Origin: Cysteiniphilum halobium
GTDB lineage: Bacteria > Pseudomonadota > Gammaproteobacteria > Francisellales > Francisellaceae
DNA: 62,825 nucleotides
Reading direction: 5' to 3'
Assembly: GCF_003574425.1 (NCBI RefSeq)
Contig: NZ_KZ984542.1
Location: 1 to 62,825 of the forward strand
The position numbers and the translations under genes are program-made. This document shows, in pieces, positions 25,945 to 34,608 of this stretch. A model generated the notes under the pieces. That model was given only the letters and a program-made list of their open reading frames with translations, searched no databases and was not told the origin of the DNA. Positions within the stretch are counted from its first letter, which is position 1. Every line of letters begins with the position of its first letter.

Positions 25945-27144
25945 ATGAGCCAAGAAAACAACAGCAACCAAGAGATAAAAGAAAACAAAGAGCGTGTCGG
26001 GGATGTTTCAGATGATTCACTGATGAATGGTGATGATACTGCTTCTGGCTCAGCTCAAAAGAATAATGGCGCATATCATCACCCATCACTTATGCAAGCT
26101 GTTTTGGGTTTGTTTGGCTTTGGTAGTCGTAGATCGAGCAACACCAAAAAAACGGATAAAAATCCATATAACAGTGAAACACAAAAAAGCACAGTCAAAT
26201 CAACTAAAAATAATGTTGTAGATAATGCTAAAAATTGCCAAGACGAACCAAGCAAACAATCTACAAAAGATAGTAAAGTAAAAGGCAGCGCAAAAAGCAC
26301 AAATAAAACAAATAAAACAAAAAGTAAAAAGCCATTTTACCTATTTATTGTTGTTTTTGCGGTAGTCATTATCATTGTATGGGCGACATCATTTAGTGGT
26401 GGCACATCTTCACAAACTGCGCCATCGATGGAATCTATGCCAACGGTGAATAAATCTGCTGCCACAGATCACATTAAAAAGACAATGGCAGCTAGTATAA
26501 AACAGCCATCTCAGGCAGCTATCTTGCCAACTTCGTCAGAAGATACGAGTACCACAGGAAATAGTGCCGAAGCACATGCGACACCAAGCATGAGTATTGG
26601 TGTGACAGACAAGAATTTAACGCAAATTTCAACTCTGTATCATGAAAACACTAAGGTGTTATTAAAAGCGATTGAATCACTTAAAACTGAGATTCAAGCA
26701 CAAGCTAAATTGATTCAAAACTTACAAACCGATAACCAGAATTTACAGCAAGCGATTGCGACTAATCGGGCGCAAATTGGATCAGTCAATGAGGCGGTTA
26801 AATCTGTCAGTGACAATCAGCAGTCTTTTGTTTCACATGCTGATTTTGTGAACTATGCCAAGGCAAATACTCACGCACTTGATGGCATTGCTCAATTAAT
26901 CCAAAAGGGATTCGCTCATAAAGGACTAGCCTCTAGTGCTGATTTACCATTTGAGGTAACAGGTTTTACCACGTTAGTGGATAGTGGTTCTTGTCAGGTA
27001 ATGACCAGTCATGATGGCGTTTATCAAGGTGTTTTAATCGGTGATTCACTGATGGGATGGGCGTTAAAAAGTAGCAATTGCAATAATCATATTGCGGTAT
27101 TCACCCAAGGTTCAAAACAAGTTGTGGTTGGAGGTGTGCAATGA
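25945..27144 (+). CDS. Single-pass membrane protein with coiled coil, T4SS-associated
   Basis: 399 residues from ATG 25945. A polar, Lys/Ser/Asn-rich N-terminal ~130 residues face the cytoplasm; a transmembrane helix (YLFIVVFAVVIIIVWATSF, ~134-152) follows; then a coiled coil (IESLKTEIQAQAKLIQNLQ) and a compact C-terminal domain with two cysteines (SGSCQVM and KSSNCNNH). The layout recalls DotF/IcmG- or TraP-like proteins of type IV systems. No direct family match is claimed. Its stop overlaps the next start (ATGA). Confidence 0.6.
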   Translation: MSQENNSNQEIKENKERVGDVSDDSLMNGDDTASGSAQKNNGAYHHPSLMQAVLGLFGFGSRRSSNTKKTDKNPYNSETQKSTVKSTKNNVVDNAKNCQDEPSKQSTKDSKVKGSAKSTNKTNKTKSKKPFYLFIVVFAVVIIIVWATSFSGGTSSQTAPSMESMPTVNKSAATDHIKKTMAASIKQPSQAAILPTSSEDTSTTGNSAEAHATPSMSIGVTDKNLTQISTLYHENTKVLLKAIESLKTEIQAQAKLIQNLQTDNQNLQQAIATNRAQIGSVNEAVKSVSDNQQSFVSHADFVNYAKANTHALDGIAQLIQKGFAHKGLASSADLPFEVTGFTTLVDSGSCQVMTSHDGVYQGVLIGDSLMGWALKSSNCNNHIAVFTQGSKQVVVGGVQ

Positions 27145-28031
27145 TTTTTTTGCGTTATTTACGTTATATTTCAATGTTAAGTGTTGCTACCTTGTTATGT
27201 AGTGCAAGTTTCGGTGATGTGGTATTAGGTAACAATACCAATGAAAACAACGATAGTGCAAACAACGCACCCAGTGCTAAGATGCTTGAAAACAATAAGC
27301 AGCTTGTCGCTGTTGGTTTAACCAAAGTTGACAACCTTGTGCCAAGTGACATTGATATTAATGGCATTAAGCTCACGGTTGCCCAAAAGCATCAAGCAGT
27401 TGTTTGGGGATTATCTGAGCAACAAGAGCAGCGTTATGTCGCTTTAATGCGTGGCAAGATGGGCTTTTATTACAGAGCGAATCAAACCGATTTATCACCT
27501 GTTGAGATTTTAGGGATGGCAGCTAACAGCGATAAAGAACGCAACCAATATGCCGAACAATATGCCAAGCTTGATAATGACAAAGTGGGTAGAGAACTGG
27601 CATGGAGTCATGCAGCATTTGATGCAAAGCGCAAGCTATATTCAAATATGCCGATGGTGAAAGCCTTTGATTATAAACCTTTTTCGCCTTACAACCGTCA
27701 GCCTGTTACTTTAAAGCAAGGTGATAGCTTTAACCTATTTTTCACCTTATCAGATTCAATGTCTTATGTGATGACGTACCTGTTAAGACGCATGGGTGAT
27801 AATCCAAATTTTACCTTAAATGTTTACATCAAAAATGCGACAGCAACTGAGGTTCAGCAATGGGCGCATGATCAAAATATCCCCTTTGCTGATGTAGCCA
27901 GTGGCAAGATCACGTTAAATAACCAAAGTCCGTTGTTTGTTCAGTTTAAGTCATTGCCGTATGCGTTTAAAGTGACACGTAACGATAAAGGTCAGCGCAT
28001 TAGTGAAGTTGTTAATCTGGGGAGTTTTTAA
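27141..28031 (+). CDS. ICE-type conjugation protein, TIGR03759-like
   Basis: 296 residues with a signal peptide (cleavage near ASFGD). The block LTVAQKHQAVVWGLSEQQEQRYVALMRGKMGFYY... LSPVEILGMAANSDKERNQYAEQYAKL matches the TIGR03759 (PFL_4693) pattern of genomic-island conjugation systems: W-L-T-x-E-x-x-R-Y-x-x-L-M-x-G, then L-x-P-x-x-x-L-G-x-x-A, then E-R-x-x-Y-A. It is periplasmic. It starts by a 4-base overlap with the previous gene and stops just before the TIGR03765-like gene, an order that fits this type of T4SS. Confidence 0.72.
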   Translation: MIFLRYLRYISMLSVATLLCSASFGDVVLGNNTNENNDSANNAPSAKMLENNKQLVAVGLTKVDNLVPSDIDINGIKLTVAQKHQAVVWGLSEQQEQRYVALMRGKMGFYYRANQTDLSPVEILGMAANSDKERNQYAEQYAKLDNDKVGRELAWSHAAFDAKRKLYSNMPMVKAFDYKPFSPYNRQPVTLKQGDSFNLFFTLSDSMSYVMTYLLRRMGDNPNFTLNVYIKNATATEVQQWAHDQNIPFADVASGKITLNNQSPLFVQFKSLPYAFKVTRNDKGQRISEVVNLGSF

Positions 28032-28032
28032 G

Positions 28033-28614
28033 ATGTTTTACTGCCAAAAGACCTTGGCATTGAGCTTGATGCTATTGTTTACAACCAGCGTATATGCAGA
28101 GGTTAAGCTACGGATTAATCCAGATGCCGATGTGCATAGTCAGGCTTTTCAAAGTGCAGTGATGAATGCGTTTGATAAAAAGCAAAACGCACAGCTTACT
28201 AATAGCACACAAGAGATTCAAAAAGCCAATCATCAATTACTGGAAACAGCAACAGCGGATAATTTCAAAGCAAAATACCAACATACAACGACTAAAGCCT
28301 TTCAATTTGTCAGTAATAACAGCCCATTAACCGTTGGTGTGCAACCGAATATAGACAAGCCACAAAAAATAAGTCGTCCTTTGTATTTCATGGGTGCGGA
28401 TAAAGTGTCTTTACATTGGTATCAAGCCAACAAAGCGGTTTTAAACAAACTCAATGCCACAGGGTTTGCATTGAATGTTAGTGCAAATCAGCTAAAGACC
28501 TTAAATGAACAGTTAGGCATTCATTTAGTCAATGCAAGTACACAAGGGTTGGCGCAATCATTTAATGTCACACATTATCCGTTTTTAGTGACGGCTAAAG
28601 GCATTTTTCAATAA
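28033..28614 (+). CDS. ICE-type conjugation protein, TIGR03765-like
   Basis: 193 residues from ATG 28033, with GGGGAG in the preceding codons. A signal peptide is cleaved near VYAEV. The C-terminal half (SRPLYFMGADKVSLHWYQANKAVLNKLNATGFALNV... FNVTHYPFLVTAKGIFQ) matches the TIGR03765 (PFL_4695) family: R-P-x-F-x-x-G-D-x-x-S-x-x-W-L, then G-x-x-x-N-V, and Y-P-x-L-x-x. It is likely periplasmic, has a thioredoxin-like outline without cysteines, and belongs to the secretion operon. Function within the complex is unknown. Confidence 0.75.
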   Translation: MFYCQKTLALSLMLLFTTSVYAEVKLRINPDADVHSQAFQSAVMNAFDKKQNAQLTNSTQEIQKANHQLLETATADNFKAKYQHTTTKAFQFVSNNSPLTVGVQPNIDKPQKISRPLYFMGADKVSLHWYQANKAVLNKLNATGFALNVSANQLKTLNEQLGIHLVNASTQGLAQSFNVTHYPFLVTAKGIFQ

Positions 28615-28635
28615 GGTAGCAGGGGATATTTAGCG

Positions 28636-29379
28636 ATGGCAAAGAGCAATCAAAGCAGCAACAACAATGCACCGATTCGCAAATCATTTAAGCGCAAGCT
28701 ATCTACGACCATTCCGCAGAGCATTACTTTTGCGTGGGTTATTTGCATGATCGTTAGTTGTTACACATGGTCAAGCAATGGCTTTAACTCAGCCTTGATT
28801 AACGCCCAAGAAAAGGTGCTTGTTCAGCGCATATTTTTATTAGGCAACGCGCATTTTATCTGGAGTTGGGGATACTTAAAGGGCATGGACAGTTGGCGTG
28901 ATGTCAAAAACCATGTTGAGCAAACACAAAGCTATCAGACAGCCGTTGATCAATTACACAAGACAGATTGGTCAGATAATTTTTTAAGCCGTAGCGTGCT
29001 ATCGTCTTTCCCATTTTTAAGCACATGGTGGCGATATATAAAAGCGTTTTTTATCTTGGCTTGGCAAAATTTACTTTACGTTTTACTGAAATTAGCCGAG
29101 AGCATCTTTTTTATTCCAGTGATTATTTTATCGATGATTGCGGGCTTTTTTGACGGTTGGATAGTGGGGCGCAATATTCGCAAAGCTGAACACGATTCAG
29201 AATCTGCCTTTAGGTTTCACAAATTTATTTTGTTTTTGCCGTTGGTGTTATCGGGTGTTTTGACCTTGCATTTAGTGCTGCCTTTTGAGGTCGCACCCGC
29301 ACTCTTGTGCTTGGTGTTAATGTTCATTGCCTTTTACTACTCTGGATTTGCAGCCCAGAGATTCAAACAGAAGCTTTAA
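28636..29379 (+). CDS. ICE membrane protein, TIGR03747-like
   Basis: 247 residues. One transmembrane helix near the N-terminus (ITFAWVICMIVSCYTW) is followed by a ~100-residue loop and a C-terminal cluster of membrane helices (ESIFFIPVIILSMIAGFF, LFLPLVLSGVLTLHLVL, ALLCLVLMFIAFYYSGF). Between them is the DGWIVGRNIRKAEHDSES segment, which fits the family motif DG-x-V-x-R-D-x-R-x-x-x-x-G-x-E-S. This is the TIGR03747 (PFL_4697) pattern. It is an inner-membrane component of the transfer apparatus and lies in the expected place. Confidence 0.75.
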   Translation: MAKSNQSSNNNAPIRKSFKRKLSTTIPQSITFAWVICMIVSCYTWSSNGFNSALINAQEKVLVQRIFLLGNAHFIWSWGYLKGMDSWRDVKNHVEQTQSYQTAVDQLHKTDWSDNFLSRSVLSSFPFLSTWWRYIKAFFILAWQNLLYVLLKLAESIFFIPVIILSMIAGFFDGWIVGRNIRKAEHDSESAFRFHKFILFLPLVLSGVLTLHLVLPFEVAPALLCLVLMFIAFYYSGFAAQRFKQKL

Positions 29380-29398
29380 GGTTACGACAGGAGGAAAT

Positions 29399-29824
29399 AT
29401 GTCAGTCATTCAAAAGATGCCCATGCGGTGGGTTGGGGTTCTTTTACTTATACTGTCGGCAAACGGTTTATGTTTCGCGCAAAGTGGAGTTAAAAGTAAT
29501 CTAACGCGCATGATGTTGGTTAATGAGATAAGCCAGATAAATGCTGCCATTTATGTCGCACGTGAAGCTGACAAAGCACAGAAAAAGCAAATTGAAAATG
29601 GGGTTGTTCGAGACGTTTTCCATTTCAGCGCATGGCGTGATAGTCAGGGAATTTTACATCAAGGCTTAATTGATGATTTGCAGTCGATTAAACAGGGTAT
29701 TCAAGCCTATTTAAAGCCAGAAGTGATGCCGATTGTTCAGATTAAGGCATTACATGGTGATTACACGCATATACAAAAAGCAGCATCAAAAAACACTGCA
29801 ATCAAGCAAGACAACGAGGGTTAA
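29399..29824 (+). CDS. Small secreted conjugation protein (RAQPRD-like)
   Basis: 141 residues from ATG 29399, preceded by ACAGGAGGAAAT; longer frames overlap the previous gene and lack such a site. It has a signal peptide (cleavage near CFAQSG). Size, position and the helical body with a long run of polar residues match the RAQPRD/TIGR01690 protein at this place in related systems, though the R-A-Q-P-R-D motif itself is absent. Low-similarity assignment by synteny. Confidence 0.55.
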   Translation: MSVIQKMPMRWVGVLLLILSANGLCFAQSGVKSNLTRMMLVNEISQINAAIYVAREADKAQKKQIENGVVRDVFHFSAWRDSQGILHQGLIDDLQSIKQGIQAYLKPEVMPIVQIKALHGDYTHIQKAASKNTAIKQDNEG

Positions 29825-29828
29825 AGCA

Positions 29829-30077
29829 ATGGCGTTTAGCATTCCAGATACAGCAAGCATTATTAAGTTCTTTGAGCAAGGGGCTGGGGTCAATGTTGGC
29901 AGCATTGAGATGTTGGTCAAAGGCACTGCGTCCATTTTATGTATTGTATGGGCGGGTTGGGTGATTAGCGCCTTGATTAAAGACGAACAGGTCGATGGAT
30001 GGGAGTTGGCATCACGTGGCACCTTAATTGTCGTCATTGTTAGCGTGTTTATGGTAACGCTTTGGGCAGCTTATTAG
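29829..30077 (+). CDS. Two-helix membrane protein, TIGR03758-like
   Basis: 82 residues from ATG 29829, four bases after the preceding stop. Two transmembrane helices (ASILCIVWAGWVISALI and LIVVIVSVFMVTLWAAY) with a short polar loop containing DGWELASRG. This is the size and topology of TIGR03758 (PFL_4701) proteins, which neighbour the pilin-like TIGR03745 protein in genomic-island T4SS. It may be a VirB2-like small pilin subunit or its partner. Confidence 0.65.
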   Translation: MAFSIPDTASIIKFFEQGAGVNVGSIEMLVKGTASILCIVWAGWVISALIKDEQVDGWELASRGTLIVVIVSVFMVTLWAAY

Positions 30078-30118
30078 TAATAACAAAAAAATCAAACAAC
30101 ATAAGAAAGAGGTGAAGA

Positions 30119-30499
30119 ATGAGAACTGTAAAAAACATTAAAAAAAGCATTGTCGCTGCGATTGCAATATTCGTTGCGCTGTTGTCACGATTGAGCTTTG
30201 CTGATGATTCGATTATTCCAACGGTCGATACTGGACAGCAAGGTAAAAGTTGGATGTATACCTTTAATTACTATATGGCTAACTATGCAGCACCGATTGT
30301 TTTATATGGTGGCTCGATTTTCTTATTAGCCAGTTCTTGTTGGGGGATGTATGGCGGTTACAAAAAATATCAACAATCGCAAGACTTTGGCGAGTTTAAA
30401 AATTCCTTAGTTGGCGGGGTATTGATGATTACGATTGCGGTCATTCTATTTGCTTTTGGTGGTCAGATATTAACGAAATGGCAAGCGTCGATCAGTTAA
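30119..30499 (+). CDS. Conjugative pilin-like protein, TIGR03745-like
   Basis: 126 residues. A signal sequence (VAAIAIFVALLSRLSFA, cleavage before DD) is followed by two membrane helices (APIVLYGGSIFLLASSCW and LVGGVLMITIAVILFAFGG) separated by a basic loop (YGGYKKYQQSQD). This is the layout of VirB2/TrbC conjugative pilins and of TIGR03745 (PFL_4702). The ribosome site GAAAGAGGTGAAGA precedes the ATG. It is probably the conjugative pilus subunit; this is inferred from topology and order. Confidence 0.7.
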   Translation: MRTVKNIKKSIVAAIAIFVALLSRLSFADDSIIPTVDTGQQGKSWMYTFNYYMANYAAPIVLYGGSIFLLASSCWGMYGGYKKYQQSQDFGEFKNSLVGGVLMITIAVILFAFGGQILTKWQASIS

Positions 30500-30519
30500 T
30501 GTTTTAAGGGGATAGTCGC

Positions 30520-30921
30520 ATGAAAACACCAAGTTCCACAGGATTAACACACGCTTATCCAATGTTTAAAGGTTGCTCAATTGAAGAGATTGGCATGCTG
30601 TTATTGGTATGTATTGTGATTGTATTAGGGATTCATGTGTTGATCACATTGGTATTAGCCTTTAGCACACATATTGCATGGAATTATTTTCGTTTTGGCT
30701 TAATTGCTGTGGTTGTGATTGCTGTGTTGGCATTGCGATTTGTTGCTATTCCTTGGTTTGCAAGCAAAAAGAAAGGCAAACCGAATAACTTTTGGCGTTT
30801 AGGATTAGCTAAGAAATTTAATTCAGGGTTGCAATTAAGGCGTACTGGTTTCTGGGATACACGGCTAATGATTAATGATGATGCAAGTATCAAGAAGAGC
30901 AAAAAAACTAAAAAAAGTTAA
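30520..30921 (+). CDS. VirB3/TraL-like membrane protein, TIGR03750-like
   Basis: 133 residues with two membrane helices (MLLLVCIVIVLGIHVLITLVL and LIAVVVIAVLALRFVAIPW) followed by a basic tail containing RLGLAKKFNSG and FWDTRL. TIGR03750 members share the KKR/GRP-x-G-x-Y... pattern after the second helix; the match is modest. Its place after the pilin-like gene and before the VirB8/TraE-like gene fits a VirB3/TraL equivalent. A 57-base purine-rich gap follows. Confidence 0.65.
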   Translation: MKTPSSTGLTHAYPMFKGCSIEEIGMLLLVCIVIVLGIHVLITLVLAFSTHIAWNYFRFGLIAVVVIAVLALRFVAIPWFASKKKGKPNNFWRLGLAKKFNSGLQLRRTGFWDTRLMINDDASIKKSKKTKKS

Positions 30922-30978
30922 AGAAAAGCAAAAGAAGTAAAAGAAGCAAAAGAATTAAAAAGAGTAGGTGGGATTAAT

Positions 30979-31686
30979 ATGATGGAATTTATCAGGTCAA
31001 TATTGGCAGGGTTATCGCGCAAGACACAGGTTGATGTGTTTAGTGTGTGGCGTTATGACCAGTTCTTAAAAACCGTGATTAAAATATTATGGGTGGTTAT
31101 TTTTATACTGGTTTTTGTGATTTATCTTTTATATCGCGGCTGGTCAAATGCGCCAACCTTAGAGCGGTTTCATATATCCCCTGCTTTGGCGCAAGTCGGT
31201 GGTCAAGTGACACCTAACACAGTCACCAAAAGTGATGTCTTTAACTTTGGCTATCAGATATTTGTGTCTCTTAATACTTTTCCTGATTCTGTTGCTAAAA
31301 ACTATCCTGAGAATATCAAGCATTTTCAGTATTACCTCTCAGCCAATTATCGCAAGTCAGTTATTGAAGATATGAACATTCAGGTTAACGATCTGGTGAA
31401 CAATACCGCGTCACATACTTATACACTCATGAATAATATTTTTAGTGATACGTATATCAATCAGCATGTAACAGAAGTCAGACCGCATATTTGGGATGTT
31501 AGCTTTATTTTAAAAGAGCAGATTACCACCTCAAATTTAAGCATCTCAAGCACCTATAAAGAATACACGCTGCAAGTGTCGATGGTGGCACCAAATGTTC
31601 AGTATAACGTGTTTGGATTGCAGCTTGATGGCGTGGTATCTGTCAAAGAACTCTCGCAGGAGGAAGTCAATGCGCTATTGTCTTAA
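30979..31686 (+). CDS. VirB8/TraE-like protein, TIGR03746-like
   Basis: 235 residues. A cytoplasmic N-terminus, one transmembrane helix (ILWVVIFILVFVIYLLYRGW), then a ~180-residue periplasmic domain with the FGYQIFVSLNTFP and YYLSANYRKSVIEDM segments. Single-pass type II topology with a periplasmic NTF2-like domain is characteristic of TraE/VirB8 and TIGR03746 (PFL_4703). It should scaffold the inner-membrane complex. The next gene starts inside its last codons (16-base overlap). Confidence 0.72.
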   Translation: MMEFIRSILAGLSRKTQVDVFSVWRYDQFLKTVIKILWVVIFILVFVIYLLYRGWSNAPTLERFHISPALAQVGGQVTPNTVTKSDVFNFGYQIFVSLNTFPDSVAKNYPENIKHFQYYLSANYRKSVIEDMNIQVNDLVNNTASHTYTLMNNIFSDTYINQHVTEVRPHIWDVSFILKEQITTSNLSISSTYKEYTLQVSMVAPNVQYNVFGLQLDGVVSVKELSQEEVNALLS

Positions 31687-32698
31687 TTTTCCTAGATTTC
31701 ATTACTTACCTACTTGTTGCAAGGTGTTTTTGACGCTGATGACTTTGATTGTTGCGATAAGTGGCTTAGTAAAAATAGCTTTTGCTGATGATTTTAGCAA
31801 TTCAAGTAATTGTCAGGTAATTCAGTGGTCAGATATGCCGATTACTTTAAACCTACCTGTCAACAACCAAGTCGTTATCCATTTTAATCACCCGCTTTAT
31901 ACTGAGCATGTTAAGACGACTTTAACCAGTGATGAAGTCGATCTCGTCAATAATGGCGGCTCACTATATGTTACGGCTAAAAAAGCCTTTCAGCCGACAC
32001 TGTATCCAGTAAATTTGACGGACACTAAAACGACCGTGATGTTGCAGTTTAAAGGGGTAGAGACAACTACATCAACTGATTCATCAAGTAACAACGCATC
32101 TTTGACCCCTTTGACCCCTTTGACACCGTTGTGCTATACGATTGTGACGCACACACAAAAAGCGGGAGAGAACACAGGCAGCGCAAATGCGCCCTTAATG
32201 AGCAATACAAATTCAATAGCAGCAGCAAGTGAACTCAGTACCAGCTTTGATGGTACAAACAACCAAGCAAGACAAATCATTCCAAGCCCTATTAGCTTAA
32301 CCCGCTTTGCCATTCAGCAGTTAGGCAATCCTCGTTTAAGGGAGCGGGTAAGTAATATTTATCGCACACCGATGCAGTCGCAAAAGATTATTGATCTTTA
32401 CCCAATTACTACGATTGAGTCGTTACCTAAAGTGCAGTGGCAATCAGGTAATTTATACGTCACGACGGTTTTATTGGTCAACATGAGTCCTATTAAACAG
32501 GTGCTTGATCCACGATTGGTGCATGGTTATTTCTTATCGGCAAGTTTTTATCCCACAAACGTGTTAAGTCCGTTAAATAGTAAAGGCAGTAGCAATCAAA
32601 CATGGCTTATTGTGGTTTCTAATCTTCCATTTCATCAAGCTATTCACACGTTTAATCCGTTTGCCAGAGATGCAGCAGATGCGGGAGGTGTTCAATGA
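31670..32698 (+). CDS. TraK/VirB9-like periplasmic protein, TIGR03749-like
   Basis: 342 residues from ATG 31670 behind CGCAGGAGGAAG; a longer upstream frame is a shadow. Signal peptide cleaved near KIAFADD. The region CQVIQWSDMPITLNLPVNNQVVIHFNHP at the N-terminus, then VQFKGVE-type strands and a late segment with YRTPMQSQKIIDLYP, match the TIGR03749 (PFL_4704) protein, a TraK-like secretin-associated factor. Threonine/serine-rich linker in the middle (~125-185) includes a small LTP repeat. It forms part of the outer core complex. Confidence 0.75.
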   Translation: MRYCLNFPRFHYLPTCCKVFLTLMTLIVAISGLVKIAFADDFSNSSNCQVIQWSDMPITLNLPVNNQVVIHFNHPLYTEHVKTTLTSDEVDLVNNGGSLYVTAKKAFQPTLYPVNLTDTKTTVMLQFKGVETTTSTDSSSNNASLTPLTPLTPLCYTIVTHTQKAGENTGSANAPLMSNTNSIAAASELSTSFDGTNNQARQIIPSPISLTRFAIQQLGNPRLRERVSNIYRTPMQSQKIIDLYPITTIESLPKVQWQSGNLYVTTVLLVNMSPIKQVLDPRLVHGYFLSASFYPTNVLSPLNSKGSSNQTWLIVVSNLPFHQAIHTFNPFARDAADAGGVQ

Positions 32699-34179
32699 GT
32701 AATAAAAATCAAACCAAGCCTAAAATGAGCATGGGCAAAAAAGCACTTATCGGGATTGGTGGTGCTTTAGCTGTTGTACTTATTTTAAGTTATATCGGCA
32801 GCACGTCAGGTGGTGGCAGTAATAACGGTAGCTATCAAGGTGGGGATTTGAATGCCTATAATGCCAAAGCAGGGGTGGGTATTAAGCAATTAGCTGCCAA
32901 TTACAAGATTGCAAGTAAGCAATTAACAGCATTGCAAGCACAACTGCTCCAGATGCAGCAGTCACTTAAAAAAGCCAAAGAAGATAATGGAAATAATACC
33001 AGCGGTGCAAACAGTCAGAAGCTTGAAAGTCTCGCACAGCAAAACAGCAGCTTAAATGATCAGATGCAGGCACTGCAATCACAACTGGCGCAATTAAAGG
33101 CGACAGGTAGGATTCAAGACAGTACCAATCAAAATAACCAGACAGGCAGCTATCCAGTTAATGCAGAGGACAATAGCAATAATGACAATACTGCTCATCT
33201 AGCGACAACCACATCATCACCACATGTTTTAAGCAATGTGCCTGATTTAGCGTTAGTCAGTATAAGCAATGATAGTAATACAAAAAGCAGTCACCGCACC
33301 AATAATGACAACAGCAGTGATCGTAACAATCCATTAGCCAAAAATACGGTCGGCAGCTATAACAACGGCACAAGTGACAGTAAAAGCGCAAAGGACGCAA
33401 AAAACGCAAAAAACAAAGGCATTCCTTACTATCGCATCCCCGAGGGGGCAACTGTTCCCGATGTAAAGTTAATGACGAGCATTCAAGCTGAGGTGCCAGT
33501 TAATGGTCAGCTTGTCGAGCAACCTTTTTCTTTTAAAGCGGTGATAGGACGCAAAGCAATTTTAGCGTCTCGTGGTGTGACACTGCCACCTGATTTGCGC
33601 GGTATTATCGTTGAGGGTTACACATGGGGCAATGCTCAGTTAAGCTGCGCCAGAGGATACGTCACAGGCATGTTATTCAACTGGGCAGATGGCACTTATA
33701 CCTATGTCGGTAAATCAATGACCAGTAACAAGCGCTTTGATTTTAACGATGATGTTTTAGCAACTTTATCTACGGCTAATGGTGATGTGTGCATTCATGG
33801 AACAGTCGTCAACAATCCCGCACCTGTGATTACAAATCTTGCGTTAATGGGGGCATTAAGTAAGGGAGGCGATGCCGTATCCAGCGCCAGCCAATCACAA
33901 CTTGTTAATGGGGCGGGCACGATTGAAATCACTAAGAACTTAGCAAGTAGCATAGCAGGAGGATTGGTGTCAGGCGGTGCTTCGCAAACCAATGACTGGT
34001 ACAAAAGCCGTATTGGTCATATTTACGATATTGTCTATATTCCTGCTGCCAAGGGCAAAAAGATCGCTACGGTTTCCTTACTAATCAATAAAGACATTGT
34101 CATCAACAAAGACACAACACAACGCATTATTTATCCGCATAACATCAATTCGGGAGTAATCAGTCATGCATTGGATTAA
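32695..34179 (+). CDS. TraB/VirB10-like core protein, TIGR03752-like
   Basis: 494 residues. N-terminal transmembrane helix (ALIGIGGALAVVLILSYIG), then coiled coil (NYKIASKQLTALQAQLLQMQ), then a long Ser/Asn/Asp-rich linker (~150-240). A beta-rich C-terminal domain begins near VPVNGQLVEQPFSFKAVIG and contains LPPDLRGIIVEGYTWGNAQLSCARGYV. That layout is typical of TraB/VirB10 proteins and of TIGR03752 (PFL_4705), which span both membranes. It overlaps its neighbours by 4 and 14 bases. Confidence 0.8.
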   Translation: MSNKNQTKPKMSMGKKALIGIGGALAVVLILSYIGSTSGGGSNNGSYQGGDLNAYNAKAGVGIKQLAANYKIASKQLTALQAQLLQMQQSLKKAKEDNGNNTSGANSQKLESLAQQNSSLNDQMQALQSQLAQLKATGRIQDSTNQNNQTGSYPVNAEDNSNNDNTAHLATTTSSPHVLSNVPDLALVSISNDSNTKSSHRTNNDNSSDRNNPLAKNTVGSYNNGTSDSKSAKDAKNAKNKGIPYYRIPEGATVPDVKLMTSIQAEVPVNGQLVEQPFSFKAVIGRKAILASRGVTLPPDLRGIIVEGYTWGNAQLSCARGYVTGMLFNWADGTYTYVGKSMTSNKRFDFNDDVLATLSTANGDVCIHGTVVNNPAPVITNLALMGALSKGGDAVSSASQSQLVNGAGTIEITKNLASSIAGGLVSGGASQTNDWYKSRIGHIYDIVYIPAAKGKKIATVSLLINKDIVINKDTTQRIIYPHNINSGVISHALD

Positions 34180-34606
34180 GACGATTAAGAAAACTAACAT
34201 TTTAGCAATCACTTTCAGTTTTGGAATGTTATTACTAGGCGGTTGTTCCACGCAAATCAATCCCAATGATATGCCGCCATCGAGCATGTCCATGCAAGCG
34301 ATTTATCAGTCGGTGAATAGTGACAATGGCGAAGATAGTTTGAACGCAATAAATAATGGTAGCAACGGCAGTAATATTCAAAGCGACAAAGCGGTAGCGC
34401 AAAGTGTGCATTATGCAGCGTACACCGCCACGGCACAAAACAATATTAATGATCTCTTTAAGCAATATCCAAATCCGAACATTCCAATTTATATCTATCC
34501 ACATTTAGCTTTTATCGATGGCACTGAAAGCCCAATTCCCGCCTATACCACCAGTTTTTATTTATATCGCGAAAATCACTATGCGATGCCACAAGAGGAT
34601 TATTGA
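34166..34606 (+). CDS. T4SS lipoprotein, TIGR03751-like (TraV/VirB7-type)
   Basis: 146 residues. The lipobox LLLGGC puts the lipidated Cys near residue 27, followed by STQINPNDMPPSSMSMQAIYQSV. This is the expected start of TIGR03751 lipoproteins (C-s-x... P-x-x-G-x-S-M-x-x-I-Y). The C-terminus (FKQYPNPNIPIYIYPHLAFIDGTESPIPAY) has the family P-N-P-x-l-x-m-y-v-x-P-H-l pattern. It anchors the core complex in the outer membrane and lies just before the ATPase gene. Confidence 0.82.
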   Translation: MHWIKTIKKTNILAITFSFGMLLLGGCSTQINPNDMPPSSMSMQAIYQSVNSDNGEDSLNAINNGSNGSNIQSDKAVAQSVHYAAYTATAQNNINDLFKQYPNPNIPIYIYPHLAFIDGTESPIPAYTTSFYLYRENHYAMPQEDY

Positions 34607-34608
34607 TC